From Oreohelix idahoensis (lineage: Eukaryota > Mollusca > Gastropoda > Stylommatophora > Oreohelicidae): a stretch of 64,000 bases of DNA. Each line of letters starts with the position of its first letter. Position 1 is the first letter of the stretch. A program made the position numbers and the translations under genes. Below the pieces are notes generated by a model. It was not told where the DNA came from. It worked only from the letters and a program-made list of their open reading frames with translations, and ran no database searches. Shown one piece after another: positions 45,090 to 55,525 of the stretch. The stretch covers positions 43,201 through 107,200 of the forward strand of contig JAMPIV010012264.1 of assembly GCA_024509875.1 (NCBI GenBank), in the 5' to 3' direction.

Positions 45090-47166
45090 TCTTACCTCAC
45101 CCCCAGAGAAAAAAAATTGATTCTATCAATTTTTTGACAAATACATCCCCAAAAAATTAAAAGGACAATGAATCTCTAACATATGTGTCTAAGAATTACC
45201 TTAAGTTCAGTCACAATAAGACATCTACAAAATATAAGCATTAAGTGAAATGTAAAAATAAAGTATCCAATGTAATCAATTAAGCATACCAAAAAATAAT
45301 GCATTACAAAACCAAGTTAAGTGAATACAGCACAACTAAATAGGAAACAACCGATAGTACAAGAAAAGACTAGATCAAGCAAACGAAAAAATGATCCGTA
45401 ATAACGGTAAGTATGAAATCAGAATATGAGGAAAAAACAATAATATTACATTCAAACAATTTGTTATATGTAAAATAATTACAAATATCACAAGTAGCTA
45501 CACTATATTAAGTTATACCATTAAAGTAACAATACATAGAATGAAAGTATAAGATGCGAAAGAAGAAGTATACAAGGAGAATGAAGTGAAACGTAAATAA
45601 AGCACGAAATGTAAACAAAATATGAAACCATACTGAAAAGACAATAGAAAAGAAAGAATGGAATGAAGGATAATCAACAGAGACAGATAGAAAGCAAAAG
45701 GTAAGAATATAGAGAACGTTGGTAAAAATATATACTAATAACAATTTAGATCAACAACGTATTTCAAAATAAATACAAACACGATCGAAAAGCACAAAAG
45801 AAAATAACAAAGTATTCCTATACTAATACTACAAAAAACAGTTTATAACTAAACAAAACATAATCAGTAATTTAAACAAGTTATACAAGTTATACATAAT
45901 CAACAATAAATTATCGACACCACACAAAAAAGTAATAGCATTGCTATAAGACCAACGCATAATCAAGCGCTAATACAACATAACATCCAAAAACAAACAA
46001 AAACTTTCTTTAAAGAACTAACATTACTCTACATATCAAACATAGCACATAGTCAAACGCTAGGCACACACAAACCAAAAATAAAAAATTACAATGTCTG
46101 GGGAAAAAAAAAAATATTTTCCAAAAAATACAGTACAAAAATATTTCGTAATGCTAAGTTACATAAAAATAGTATTTTAATTAAATTAGTTCAAATCTAT
46201 AATTAACAAATTAACAAAAAACTAGCTTTAGCAAAATGAGAGACATATAACAATTCCTGCATCTAAGCAAATACTAAACAACACGTGTAAGTTTTTCAAA
46301 AAATACGTCACAGAGAAACACACAGAAAAACACACTATTACCAAAATACAAGTTTGCAAATACATGAAAACAACGTAATGAATGTTAAGCAAGTGCTTAA
46401 ATCAGATCTCTAGATTTCTCAATCAACTAACAATATCAGCAAACGCTGTTAATTTTCTCTATACAGCTCAATTTAAACTTTTAAATATTTCCGACTGATA
46501 ATCACGTTCAGCTTAGCTATAGTGTTATTTAGTTATAAATTTATATCTATCTCCACCTGATATATTAAAAGTAACTATTGTAACATTATAACTATTGAGT
46601 ATGGGCATAGGGCTGGCAAACTCATCATGTACAAAACTATTCTACCCAACACATCTGTAAAACAAAACCAAAAAAAACTTCAAGTTCTACACCAGAGTAT
46701 AAAAAATAGGCATAAGTTTGTAACCAGTAAGGTTAAATATAAATCTGCTCATTGCATTCATGAATAGTAAACAACACGTCACTACCATCTAACACACTAC
46801 ATATTATCCAAAACACAATAGTATAAAAATAGCATCGAAATGAACTAATTTATAATTAAAACAGTCATACATATAAAAAAAAACAATAGACATCAAATGA
46901 TGCGTAAAGATGATGATCATAATATAACAACCTATAATGATCTATGCAATAGAATACATTAACATCTTCTGTCCTAATAAACAAACAAAACAAAAAAGAA
47001 TCAACCGCAAAAAAAAAAAAAAATCTCCATAGGTCTTGCCGACATCTCATAAACACTAGGGGTAAAACGTCCAATGTATCGTTAGCACGCTGATATGTTT
47101 CGCTTGAAAAAACACACGCTCGGGCACAATGTTGACCTATATTCTTGCCGCTACCGTAAACAGCCG
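45090..47166 (-). other. Non-coding body of the gag-only element
   Basis: Begins with a polypurine-like tract on the minus strand, then about 2 kb, very rich in A on the plus strand. No frame resembling pol; frames of 60-80 codons are low-complexity. In an autonomous relative pol would be expected here. Confidence 0.65.
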
Positions 47167-47323
47167 TTAACGTAAACAGGAGCGCTGACCCATATCAAGA
47201 AGTCGCCTCTGTTCAAAAAAATACAAATGAAAATTCCATTTTAATGAATGGTGAAATTTACTACGAACAACGGAGAGGTTAAACAAACAATTACCCCGCA
47301 CTGTGGTTCGTGTGGAAATCTGG

Positions 47324-49226
47324 TCACCCCACGATGTCATCGACTCTTCGTTTAAGTTCACAACAACGTGCTGCTCTTTCAAAATCAGAAACATAACAAG
47401 CAGTAGTATTTGTGACATCATTATCATTGCTACTTTGCTTAATAACAATGCTTCTAGGCTCATGTCGAGCAAAATTAGCATAATTGCACTTATTCGTCGT
47501 TTGATCAAAATATTTATCATCATTTCCTCTTTGTTTGAGACTATTATTATGTCTATAATCCCAGTTAGACTTGTTATGATTAACGTTTCTACTCCGCACA
47601 AAAAATCTGTCAGAAAAATTATTGCACGATTGAAAACTCTTCTTGTATTTGTCTGTACCATTATTTTCAAAATTCTCAGAATTAAAATGTTGAGATACAT
47701 TAACTTGTCTCTTATCTCTCTGAGAAGGAAAATTATTATCATATGAATTTCCTTTATACTTTCTAATCTTAGAAAACATCTCTCCTACAAAAACTCTTTC
47801 CATTCTTTTCTTTGACAATATGCTTGTTTGCAGTATCATCTGCAGATCTATAAGTATCTTTATCGTTACGCCTATAATGGGTTTCATCCTTGGAACCACT
47901 ACTTATAACTTTATCCCTTGTTATCATCTTCTGAGAACTTCCAAAATCAGTTACTCGTTTAATCTTTGGGCTTTTAGCTTGAAATCTATCAGGACTGACT
48001 GTTACCTTATCATTCTCTCTATTACACTTCCGCCAAGATTCGTTGCTATTGGAAGCAGAATCAAAAGATCTTCGAAAGTTATATTTTCCCCGAAAAGATA
48101 TTTGTCTATCACATCTAACCTTTCTATCCGCAAAGATTGTATCGGGCTGGATCTTTGCTTTTTTTTTCTTGTTGGTAAACACCCTTCTGTCTAGTATTGT
48201 CAACATTGACAGTAGACCATATTCCGCTGTTTAAAATAACATCGAGTAGACCCTCTACCCTTTTTGTACTTTCTGCAATTTCAACATTTTTTTTGTGAAA
48301 TTTCTTCACTTAATTTCCTATTTAATTTGTCAAATATCAAGACTTTACTTCTCTCCTCTGTTAACAATCTCTCAATCTTAATCATCTCCTCTCTCTCAGT
48401 CGTTAACTCTTCTAATCTCTCTTTTTCATCCATTTCTTTATTTGCATCAATTCGTCGTGCCTCAATTTGACTATCATCATTATCCATAAGTACATCATCT
48501 TTCTTCGGAAATTCTGTATACTTTTCTTTCATTTGGTGACTAAAATTCGCATTGTCACTTAACAGCCTAATAAATGTTTCATTACATAATTTCTCACATT
48601 TCTTGGCCTGAACTTTCAATTTCTCATGTATCTCTTTCTTTTTTTTGAACTTCCCGAGTGAGATTACCCACTTCATCATCTTTGTCTTTCACCCGAATTT
48701 CCAACTCTTTGTTCTTGTTCAATGCTGCATTTAACGCCGCATGTACTTTAGTAAGTTCCGTGTTTGACTTATCTAACTCATTTTCGAGTTTAGAGACTGT
48801 TTCGTGTAGTTTACTCACTTCAGTAGTAACTTTTAAACAATTGTCCCTTTCCCGTAGGGCACTCTGTTTGTTGACTTTTATTTGTTTCTCACTTCCTAAT
48901 TCCTTTTTCTGCTCATCAGGAATACCGTTGTGGATTATCTTGAATATATTTTGCATTATCTGTCCGTGTTCAAGTTCAATATACTGTTGTAAAAACACAC
49001 GAAGGTGCTGTAGCAAATCAATCAAATCCTTAGCCATTATTGAATTACAAAGAAGCTTAAAGTTATGTTCAGCAAATAACTTTAGGGATACTGACACATT
49101 AACCAACAAATCGTCCATGATCCATACTCCAAGTCTTGGACCTCTCAATCCCTTTTCATCTCTACCTATTAACAATGCACTCTCCAACATAGGCCTTATA
49201 TCTGCAGGATTATTATCAAAATCCAT
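47324..49226 (-). pseudogene. Gag-like coiled-coil protein of the LTR element, about 640 codons with four frame changes
   Basis: From ATG at 49226: a globular N-terminal region (about 110 residues, with LFAEHNFKLLCNSIMAKDL), then a long heptad-rich coiled coil (about residues 110-340, e.g. VSKLHETVSKLENELDKSN and RLEELTTEREEMIKIERLL), then a basic, Asn/Ser/Arg-rich C-terminal half and stop at 47324. Near the end CNYANFARHEPRS has the spacing of a CCHC zinc knuckle with two of four ligands changed. The frame shifts near 48640, 48290, 48165 and 47790; three coincide with runs of eight or nine A (on the coding strand). If these are sequencing or slippage artefacts, the gene is one long ORF. I do not recognise the family; gag role is inferred from position, coiled coil and basic tail. 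Confidence 0.6.
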
Positions 49227-50080
49227 GGTGATTTAATCACTCAGTTAACTATATATCTATATCAGTATAATTATTAATGTCGCAAGTTTATGTTTCAAGA
49301 AGTTCTGACAATTACCCTTCCATTTCACACAGTTCAGTATGTATACCAAAAATATTATTCATAACTTTGTATCATCAATTCCTCTTCCATCTGAGGGAAG
49401 TCAACATATATCATACAACCATCAATACTTAGCATCAATACTAAATCCTAATAATATGTCTATATAGAATTAGACAACAAAAACAACAGATTTCAACAGT
49501 ATAGGAGATGCAAAGCACAGGAAGGCTCGTTGACATAGTTAAGGCGACACAGTTCACATCACAAACATAACCACTTATCTTGAATGAAAACTCTTCTGTT
49601 CCTTTCCGTTAACACCCTGGATATCACAAAGTTCAATGGTAAAACAATCGACAACAGAAAGGCATTGGAACTTGACACCTTGATTCCGCTCAGGTCCTCG
49701 ATTCAGCACGCTACGTGCTAACACACCGCACAGGAAAGCAGGAAATGGGTCACCGTCTGTCAATTTCGTTGAAAGGAGGTACACCGCTCGTTCATACTGC
49801 CAGATGATTACTTGTACTGGTATACAGACGCCACTGTATATCATGACATCTCATAATCTTGAGTAATAAATTTCTTGACTTGCGAGTTGCGACTTGCGAC
49901 TTGAGTTAACAGTTCCCAGTTTAACTGATACTGAATAAGTTTTCCTTGGGCCTGGATACAGCTCTCAAATGTGATGTCTGTCTTTCATATACTAACGCCA
50001 CTCAGGCTACATGCTAACACTTGTGAATTAATATCACGCGAATTTCGCGGGTATCTGATCCTATAAAACTAGCACACCAC
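49227..50080 (-). other. Leader of the gag-only element
   Basis: Lies between gag and the 5' LTR. Directly after the LTR the minus strand reads GTGGTGTGCTAGTTTTATAG; TGGTGTGC could pair with a tRNA 3' end (primer binding site), offset one base from the LTR. The tRNA is not identified. The 89-codon frame at 49575-49844 is not recognised. Confidence 0.45.
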
Positions 50081-50621
50081 TGTTACACCCCACCCCCCTA
50101 ATGGTTATTTTTCAAGAGGTCATTACTGTTGTTACCTCCGTAAAGCACGTGTGGATGGCTGTCACTGATCATGGCTGTTACACTGATGGTGTGGAACTGC
50201 CACAGGGCTTACTGTTGCAAATATTGATTATATTGCAAACGTACTGTTGTGTTCAAGTCTATCTGGTAATTGTGCGATGCACAGGTTCTCGATACAAATA
50301 GACCACGCCCACTCCGGGGCTATTTCTAAATACGTGTTAAGTTCCCTGTCACACTTGTAATATTAAGTGCGTGTGTTGGTTTAGTCGTTTACACCACAGG
50401 TACGTACACAAGAGTCATGGATGGTTGTAAACGACTGGTGACATTTCATATGGGTTTATTCACGTCACAACACATTGATGAAATACACATAGAATACCGT
50501 TCACAGCACAACCCAAGATATAAATTACCACATAAGAACTGCGCACTCGGCAGCTACAATGATATCATGATTCATGGCCTAAAGTACTCTTATTAAACTC
50601 AGCGCTATAAAGAATCCTCAA
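50081..50621 (-). repeat. 5' LTR of the gag-only element, main part (rest at 59678-59705)
   Basis: Matches 43733-44260 and stops inside the first 80-bp unit at CCTCAA, where the Gmr1-like LTR begins. The last 28 bp (TCCCCTTACACTAAAACTG TTCGTTACA) appear at 59678-59705 after the invader. About 800 bp of LTR in between, including the other 80-bp units, are deleted. Confidence 0.85.
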
Positions 50622-53033
50622 TGTGGTGAAGTGGGATGTTATAAATACTTATAGGGAACTTAGTGTACTGACTGAGATCAGCTGTGAAGGTATCTATATC
50701 TATTAAGAGTAGTGTATTATAGATAACCTTACTTGCTGCCACATATGTATACCTCAGTCAGAATTATTCTTTAATAGTGTGATGCTACGTTATGTGTCTA
50801 GGGTATGAGTATGGTGAAGTGTAAGTCACAACAACAGACAGATAAACAATTTAATTTAATCCACTACTCTTGACAACACGGTGACACTCACATACATATA
50901 ACACTCTATGAGAATATCTTAAAGAAGTCACTAGTAACGTTTCAAATAACAATATGTATTCATTACTGGCATGAATGAATATGTGTCCTGATTCAACTAC
51001 AAGGGAACCAGGAATCACAATCAATTTAAATTACAAGTTATGTACAGAATGTATTTAATATGAATATTGTAGTGACATATATTATTACCAATGTTCTATG
51101 TGTGTCAATTGTGTAGTGGTAAAATGAGGTAATACTGGTTTTGTTTTGTTCAAGCTCTGTTGGTATTTGTCATCATGACTTCAATAGTTTGTCTTTAGGG
51201 ACCATTATTGTAGATGTTCACAGTTCCTGATTTTAAGACAAGTAAATTCCCCTCTTAATGTTAATTTTAAAAAATCAGTTCAAGATGAGGGGACATAATG
51301 TTGAGCTCAGCTGGCCAACTCTGCTTATCTTTAGTGATGGCGGCAGGAAAGGACTCCTCTGCTCGAATTCTCCTCTGGGCTCAGGAGACACCTCACTGAT
51401 AGCTAAAAAGACCAAGGAGTATGCTGTCCGACTCTGGATTCAGCAAATCTCTGACCAGGTGCTGCTCACTACCATCAAGACCACTGTCCCTGAAATCAAG
51501 AAGGATGTACCTTCTACTTCATAACTAATTTATATTCTCTTTTACACTGATCACAATACAGCAAAAACATTGCGTTCAGAGCGTTAGGCCAACAGTCAGC
51601 TTCATTTGAAATACTTTATTCCAGTATTACCCTTCTTAATGGTTACTACGCCTCTGCACTTCCAGCATTATTTCTTTCTAGTCCATCATCCAGGTGTCAG
51701 TGTACTACTTGGCCATTCCATGCCGTTTTACTTCTCTCCGACACCCTCTGTTCAGGCTGGAGCATTATAGGCTTTACCTCACGTTTGCCACTGAACTACA
51801 CATATATATACAGGCATAAATCAACAATTCACATTCAATTTTTCATTAAAAGATACTGAATGGTTCAAGCTTACCACAATTTCATGGAAATAAACACAGA
51901 TACGTTGATTAGCAATGAATTCTGGCACAAACTGGCACAAATTCCGTTCTGCCTATGTTCCAGGCTTTTATTTTAGCAAAAAATGTGAGCTGGCTTCAAC
52001 GTACTGTCGCTTTATCAAGCTTATTTGAATTAGTGGTCTCGAACTAACGCTCCCAAGTGTGTATATCAGCGAGACTGGCCAATGAGCCACGTTTCGACAA
52101 GTGTTTGAAAAAAATGTTATCTTTTCCCGTCTCCCCCAACAACCAAGATAGTATTTATAGCCCGACCAATCGTGGTTAGGCTTTCATTTGTTGCGCTCCA
52201 ATCAATTTGGAATTTACATGGTAGGCTATTTATGTAACGTAAGGTTTTTTCAAACACGTTATAAAAAAAATTTTATGAGCAGAAATGATTTTATGCTGTC
52301 AGGCACCCCCAATATTTTATTTTGGGTATAATTTATTAATTCCTGGACTATTTGCGTAACGTTTTACATATTATTTGTCAGCAAACCCTAAGGAACCCAA
52401 AAATACTAATTTAAAGGAGCTACGTGGCTGCGTTCAAAATATGCAATTTCTTCTATCTCCTGTTTAGAAGATGTGCTGTCTGGGTACTGTTATGTGTTCA
52501 AACGTAAACCCATATAATGTTGTCTTTTCTAATAAGAGTCTGTTATGATTTATAAACCTAACTCTGGGAAAGGGTAGTGTATTTTATCACTGTCCGTCTG
52601 AAAAAAAAAATTAGTGCATGTAGACTTACACGCGTGATGGTAGTAATTGTGTATCGCGCGAAGCGGGTTTAGTGTTCGGCTTTCTGCCTCTCCCTTCTCT
52701 TTTTATCCCTTTAGTCCATCTGTTCGTTCGTTTTGGTAACGCAGTATAATTAATGTTAGGGTTAATTTAGGTCATTACGCAGTACGTCTCAATGCTTTTC
52801 CAAGAAATACAGCACACGTTTCATTGAAGAAGGCGGGTAATAATACAGTAAGCTTTACTATCAACGTGAAAGCGTTACAATTTGCAGACGAAGCAGAAAA
52901 CAAGGGGGATTTCGAGTACATTCTTTGGGACAGCACTGTCATTTTACCATTGCTCTTCTCTTTATTAATTTTATTTGTTAGGCTTCATATTTACCTAATA
53001 ATTTATATATGTGGATTAGAATATTTCATGACA
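50622..53033 (-). repeat. 3' LTR of the Gmr1-like element, complete (2412 bp)
   Basis: Ends TG...CA, followed inside by the purine tract. It has an 88-codon frame on the opposite strand (51258-51524) that is identical in the other LTR but disrupted in the older LTR copies at 7102-8295 and 40443-43592, so it is probably not a gene. Confidence 0.9.
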
Positions 53034-53046
53034 CTTCCCCTCTTAA
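53034..53046 (-). promoter_or_regulatory. Polypurine tract of the Gmr1-like element
   Basis: The minus strand reads TTTTAAGAGGGGAAG directly before the LTR start TGTCATGAAA, the expected plus-strand primer. Confidence 0.75.
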
Positions 53047-53100
53047 AACAGACATTATATGTCAGTCCTTTATTCTATATACACATAGAGAAATTTATTA

Positions 53101-54999
53101 TTATTTCTGGGGTTTACGGTGATTCTCATCACACGGATGGCGGCTTAAAAAATCCGCTCCCAGATTTGTTTTTCCAGATATATATTCAATGCTAAAATTA
53201 TATGGAGCCAGAAGCAAAGACCATCGGAGTAACCTAGAGTTCTCATGCTTAGCCTGTGCTAAAAACGATAAAGGTTTGTGGTCAGTTTGCAACTTAAATG
53301 CCTTCCCATATAGATAAATATTGAATTTCTTTATTGCCCATATTACTGCAAGACATTCTTTTTCGCTAGTTGAGTAGTTGATTTCAGCTTTATTCAACTT
53401 TCTGCTAGCATATGCCACTGGGCTTAATTCCCCATCCAATGCATCTGATTTCTGTAGTAAAGTTGCACCTAGCCCAATATTACTTGCATCCGTCCTTACT
53501 ATGAATTCTTGACTTAAGTCAGGTAATTTCAAAATGGGTTTACTTGTGAGCTTTTCCTTCAATTCTTGGTAAGTCATTTCACATTGTGGTGTCCATGTAA
53601 TGCGATCTGGAAGTCCTTTACGTGTCAATTCCGTTAAAGGTGCACATATGGAATTAAAGTTTTTGATATACTTCTGGTAGAAACCACATAATGAGACAAA
53701 GGATCTCACGTCCTTCTTGGTTTGTGGTCTCGGGGCTTTCTGTAGTTTCTCTAAATTCTTTGGGTCAGGGGTCATGTTTCCCTGATAAACTGTGTGTCCC
53801 AAAAATTCCAATTCTTTACATCCAACGCAACATTTGGTTGGTCGGGCTGTTAAATTTGCCTCCCTAAGTCGATCAAACAGCATGTTCAGAGAGTCAATGT
53901 GTTCCTCAAATGTTTCTGTTGCTATAAGGATATCATCCATAAAATTTGTTATACAGGGATTATTCAGAGGATCCAATAATTTTCTCATCATTCTAGAGAA
54001 GACACTAGGCGCATTCTTCAATCCAAATGGCAATCTATTAAACTCATAGTGTCCTTCTGAGGTACTAAAAGCTAGGTATGGTCTAACCTCAGGCTTTACT
54101 GGAATCTGATAGTATCCTTTACTCAGATCCACTTTTGAGAAATATTTAGCTTTATTTAGTCTGGCAAACAGCTGATTTGTATCCGGCAATGGATCCACCT
54201 GTCCTTCTGTAATAGCATTCAGTCTCCTGTAATCTATACAGAGTCTATGTTCTCCAGAGGGCTTCCTTAAAAGTACAACACCGGAACTATACGAAGACTC
54301 ACTGTGCGAAATAATTCCTTCCTTCAACAGATAGTCTATCTCTTCCTTCAAAGCTTTTTCCTTAGCAAACGGAATCGAATATGGTTTCATACAGACAGGT
54401 GTGGAGTCTATTAATTTCATATCATATTCCAATAGGTTTGTATGCCCTGGTCGGTCTGTTAACACCTCTGCATGATTATTTAGAACCTGTTGCACTCTCT
54501 CTTTCTGAGTTTTCGTTAAATGTGTACTGATTTTCACCTGTGCTGCTGTCTCACAGGGGTGTAATGGATATTCAAATGATGAAAGTGGTTCCTTTTTCAT
54601 CTCCATGGCGATGGACAAGGTCAACAAGTGTGTCTCTTCCTGATGTTCTCTTTCCAAATATTTCTTCAGGAGATTCACATGATAGATTTTTTCTTTCCCC
54701 TTCTTATCTATCTTATAATTTGTTCTAGACACCTTCTCTAGAACTGTATATGGACCCTGCCATCCAATTTGTAACTTATTCTGACTCCCGGGCAAAAGAA
54801 GCAGTACCTTCTCTCCCACAGCCAAATTTCTGTCTTTCGCCTTCCTGTTATAATAGGCAGCATGTTTCTTCCTGGCTTGTTTCAAATTTTCATTGGCAAG
54901 TTTCCAGCCAGTTTTTAACCGAGTGGTCAGCTCATTCACATACTGGTATGAAGATGTAATGTTTTCCTCTGCCTTTTCATCAGTCCACGTTCTTAACAA
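53101..54999 (-). CDS. Gmr1-like pol: integrase C-terminal domain, reverse transcriptase and RNase H (632 codons)
   Basis: An uninterrupted frame. Residues 1-115 are the C-terminal part of integrase with the GPY/F module (GWQGPYTVLE, 79-88). RT occupies about 195-405: SSGVVLLRKPSGEHRLCIDY (238-257), FSKVDLSKGYYQIP with catalytic D291, FNRLPFGLKNAP, and FMDD (353-356) with the catalytic pair. RNase H about 490-620: TDAS (D504), SEKECLA (E548), TDHKPL (D573), NLGADFLSR (D616), so all four metal ligands are present. It copies element RNA into DNA in the cytoplasmic particle. The frame stops 16 residues after RNase H, so integrase cannot follow. The methionine used here is simply the first in the open frame; the natural product would be a longer polyprotein. 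Enzymatically it looks intact. Confidence 0.93.
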   Translation of the reverse strand: MLRTWTDEKAEENITSSYQYVNELTTRLKTGWKLANENLKQARKKHAAYYNRKAKDRNLAVGEKVLLLLPGSQNKLQIGWQGPYTVLEKVSRTNYKIDKKGKEKIYHVNLLKKYLEREHQEETHLLTLSIAMEMKKEPLSSFEYPLHPCETAAQVKISTHLTKTQKERVQQVLNNHAEVLTDRPGHTNLLEYDMKLIDSTPVCMKPYSIPFAKEKALKEEIDYLLKEGIISHSESSYSSGVVLLRKPSGEHRLCIDYRRLNAITEGQVDPLPDTNQLFARLNKAKYFSKVDLSKGYYQIPVKPEVRPYLAFSTSEGHYEFNRLPFGLKNAPSVFSRMMRKLLDPLNNPCITNFMDDILIATETFEEHIDSLNMLFDRLREANLTARPTKCCVGCKELEFLGHTVYQGNMTPDPKNLEKLQKAPRPQTKKDVRSFVSLCGFYQKYIKNFNSICAPLTELTRKGLPDRITWTPQCEMTYQELKEKLTSKPILKLPDLSQEFIVRTDASNIGLGATLLQKSDALDGELSPVAYASRKLNKAEINYSTSEKECLAVIWAIKKFNIYLYGKAFKLQTDHKPLSFLAQAKHENSRLLRWSLLLAPYNFSIEYISGKTNLGADFLSRHPCDENHRKPQK

Positions 55000-55001
55000 A
55001 G

Positions 55002-55508
55002 CTACATATGGACCTTTAATTGTGTGGACCTATTTGTCCATGCACCGGTATGGTCTCTTCCACTTGAAGCTTTATAGTGATGATTTTTCCTCCCAGAATT
55101 ATCATTCACAAAACGACCGCTACCAATTTTTCTTTTGGGGCTGTCTCCCCTCTTAAAATTCTTGATGAGAGATTTCCTCTCTACATCTTCTTCCTCCAGT
55201 TTGTTTAAGTCCGATTGAGGGATTTTCGGCTTATCCTGGGGTAAGACATCTTTTTGCACTCTCCGCATAGTGGCCATTGTAAAACAGTTAAGTGAAGCTT
55301 GTCCGTGAAAAGGGGCTTCCCATTCCATTTGGTCCACTTTATCAAATCTATTTTTCCTTTTATTGTCAGGCCTGATTTTGCCCCGTGGCGTGTCCAGGTC
55401 CTGATCCATGTTCCCACTTGTGGGTGTTCCCTCATGTGCTATGCTACACCTTTCTACAAAATTTTCAATGTCCCATCTTGCTTTGGGCCAATAATAATTG
55501 TGAGCCAC
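55002..55508 (-). pseudogene. Integrase zinc-finger end joined to unrelated lysine-rich sequence; DDE core missing
   Basis: Starts with VAHNYYWPKARWDIENFVE and RCSIAHEG, the second half of the HHCC zinc finger, in which the last cysteine is alanine. The next 140 residues are charged and lysine-rich (e.g. KSLIKNFKRGDSPKRK) and contain none of the D...D...E spacing or core motifs of retroviral-type integrase. Two stops separate it from the pol frame at 54999. The two histidines of the finger lie at the end of the gag frame. So the catalytic core has been replaced or lost. The inserted segment was not identified in any of the three frames. Confidence 0.65.
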
Positions 55509-55525
55509 CTTTTGAATGATGGTAC

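Noticed and set aside
47303..47746. Plus-strand frame of 147 codons and others overlapping 47.3-49.2 kb
   Set aside because: Shadows of the minus-strand gag-like gene; composition is that of the antisense of K/E/N-rich coding sequence.
51258..51524. 88-codon frame on the strand opposite to the Gmr1-like element, identical in both LTRs (also 57928-58194)
   Set aside because: Identity follows from LTR duplication. In the older LTR copies at 7102-8295 and 40443-43592 the frame is destroyed, so there is no sign of selection on it.
52824..53195. Plus-strand frame with a hydrophobic segment in the Gmr1-like LTR (also 59491-59691)
   Set aside because: Same reasoning; the two copies end differently because one runs out of the LTR.
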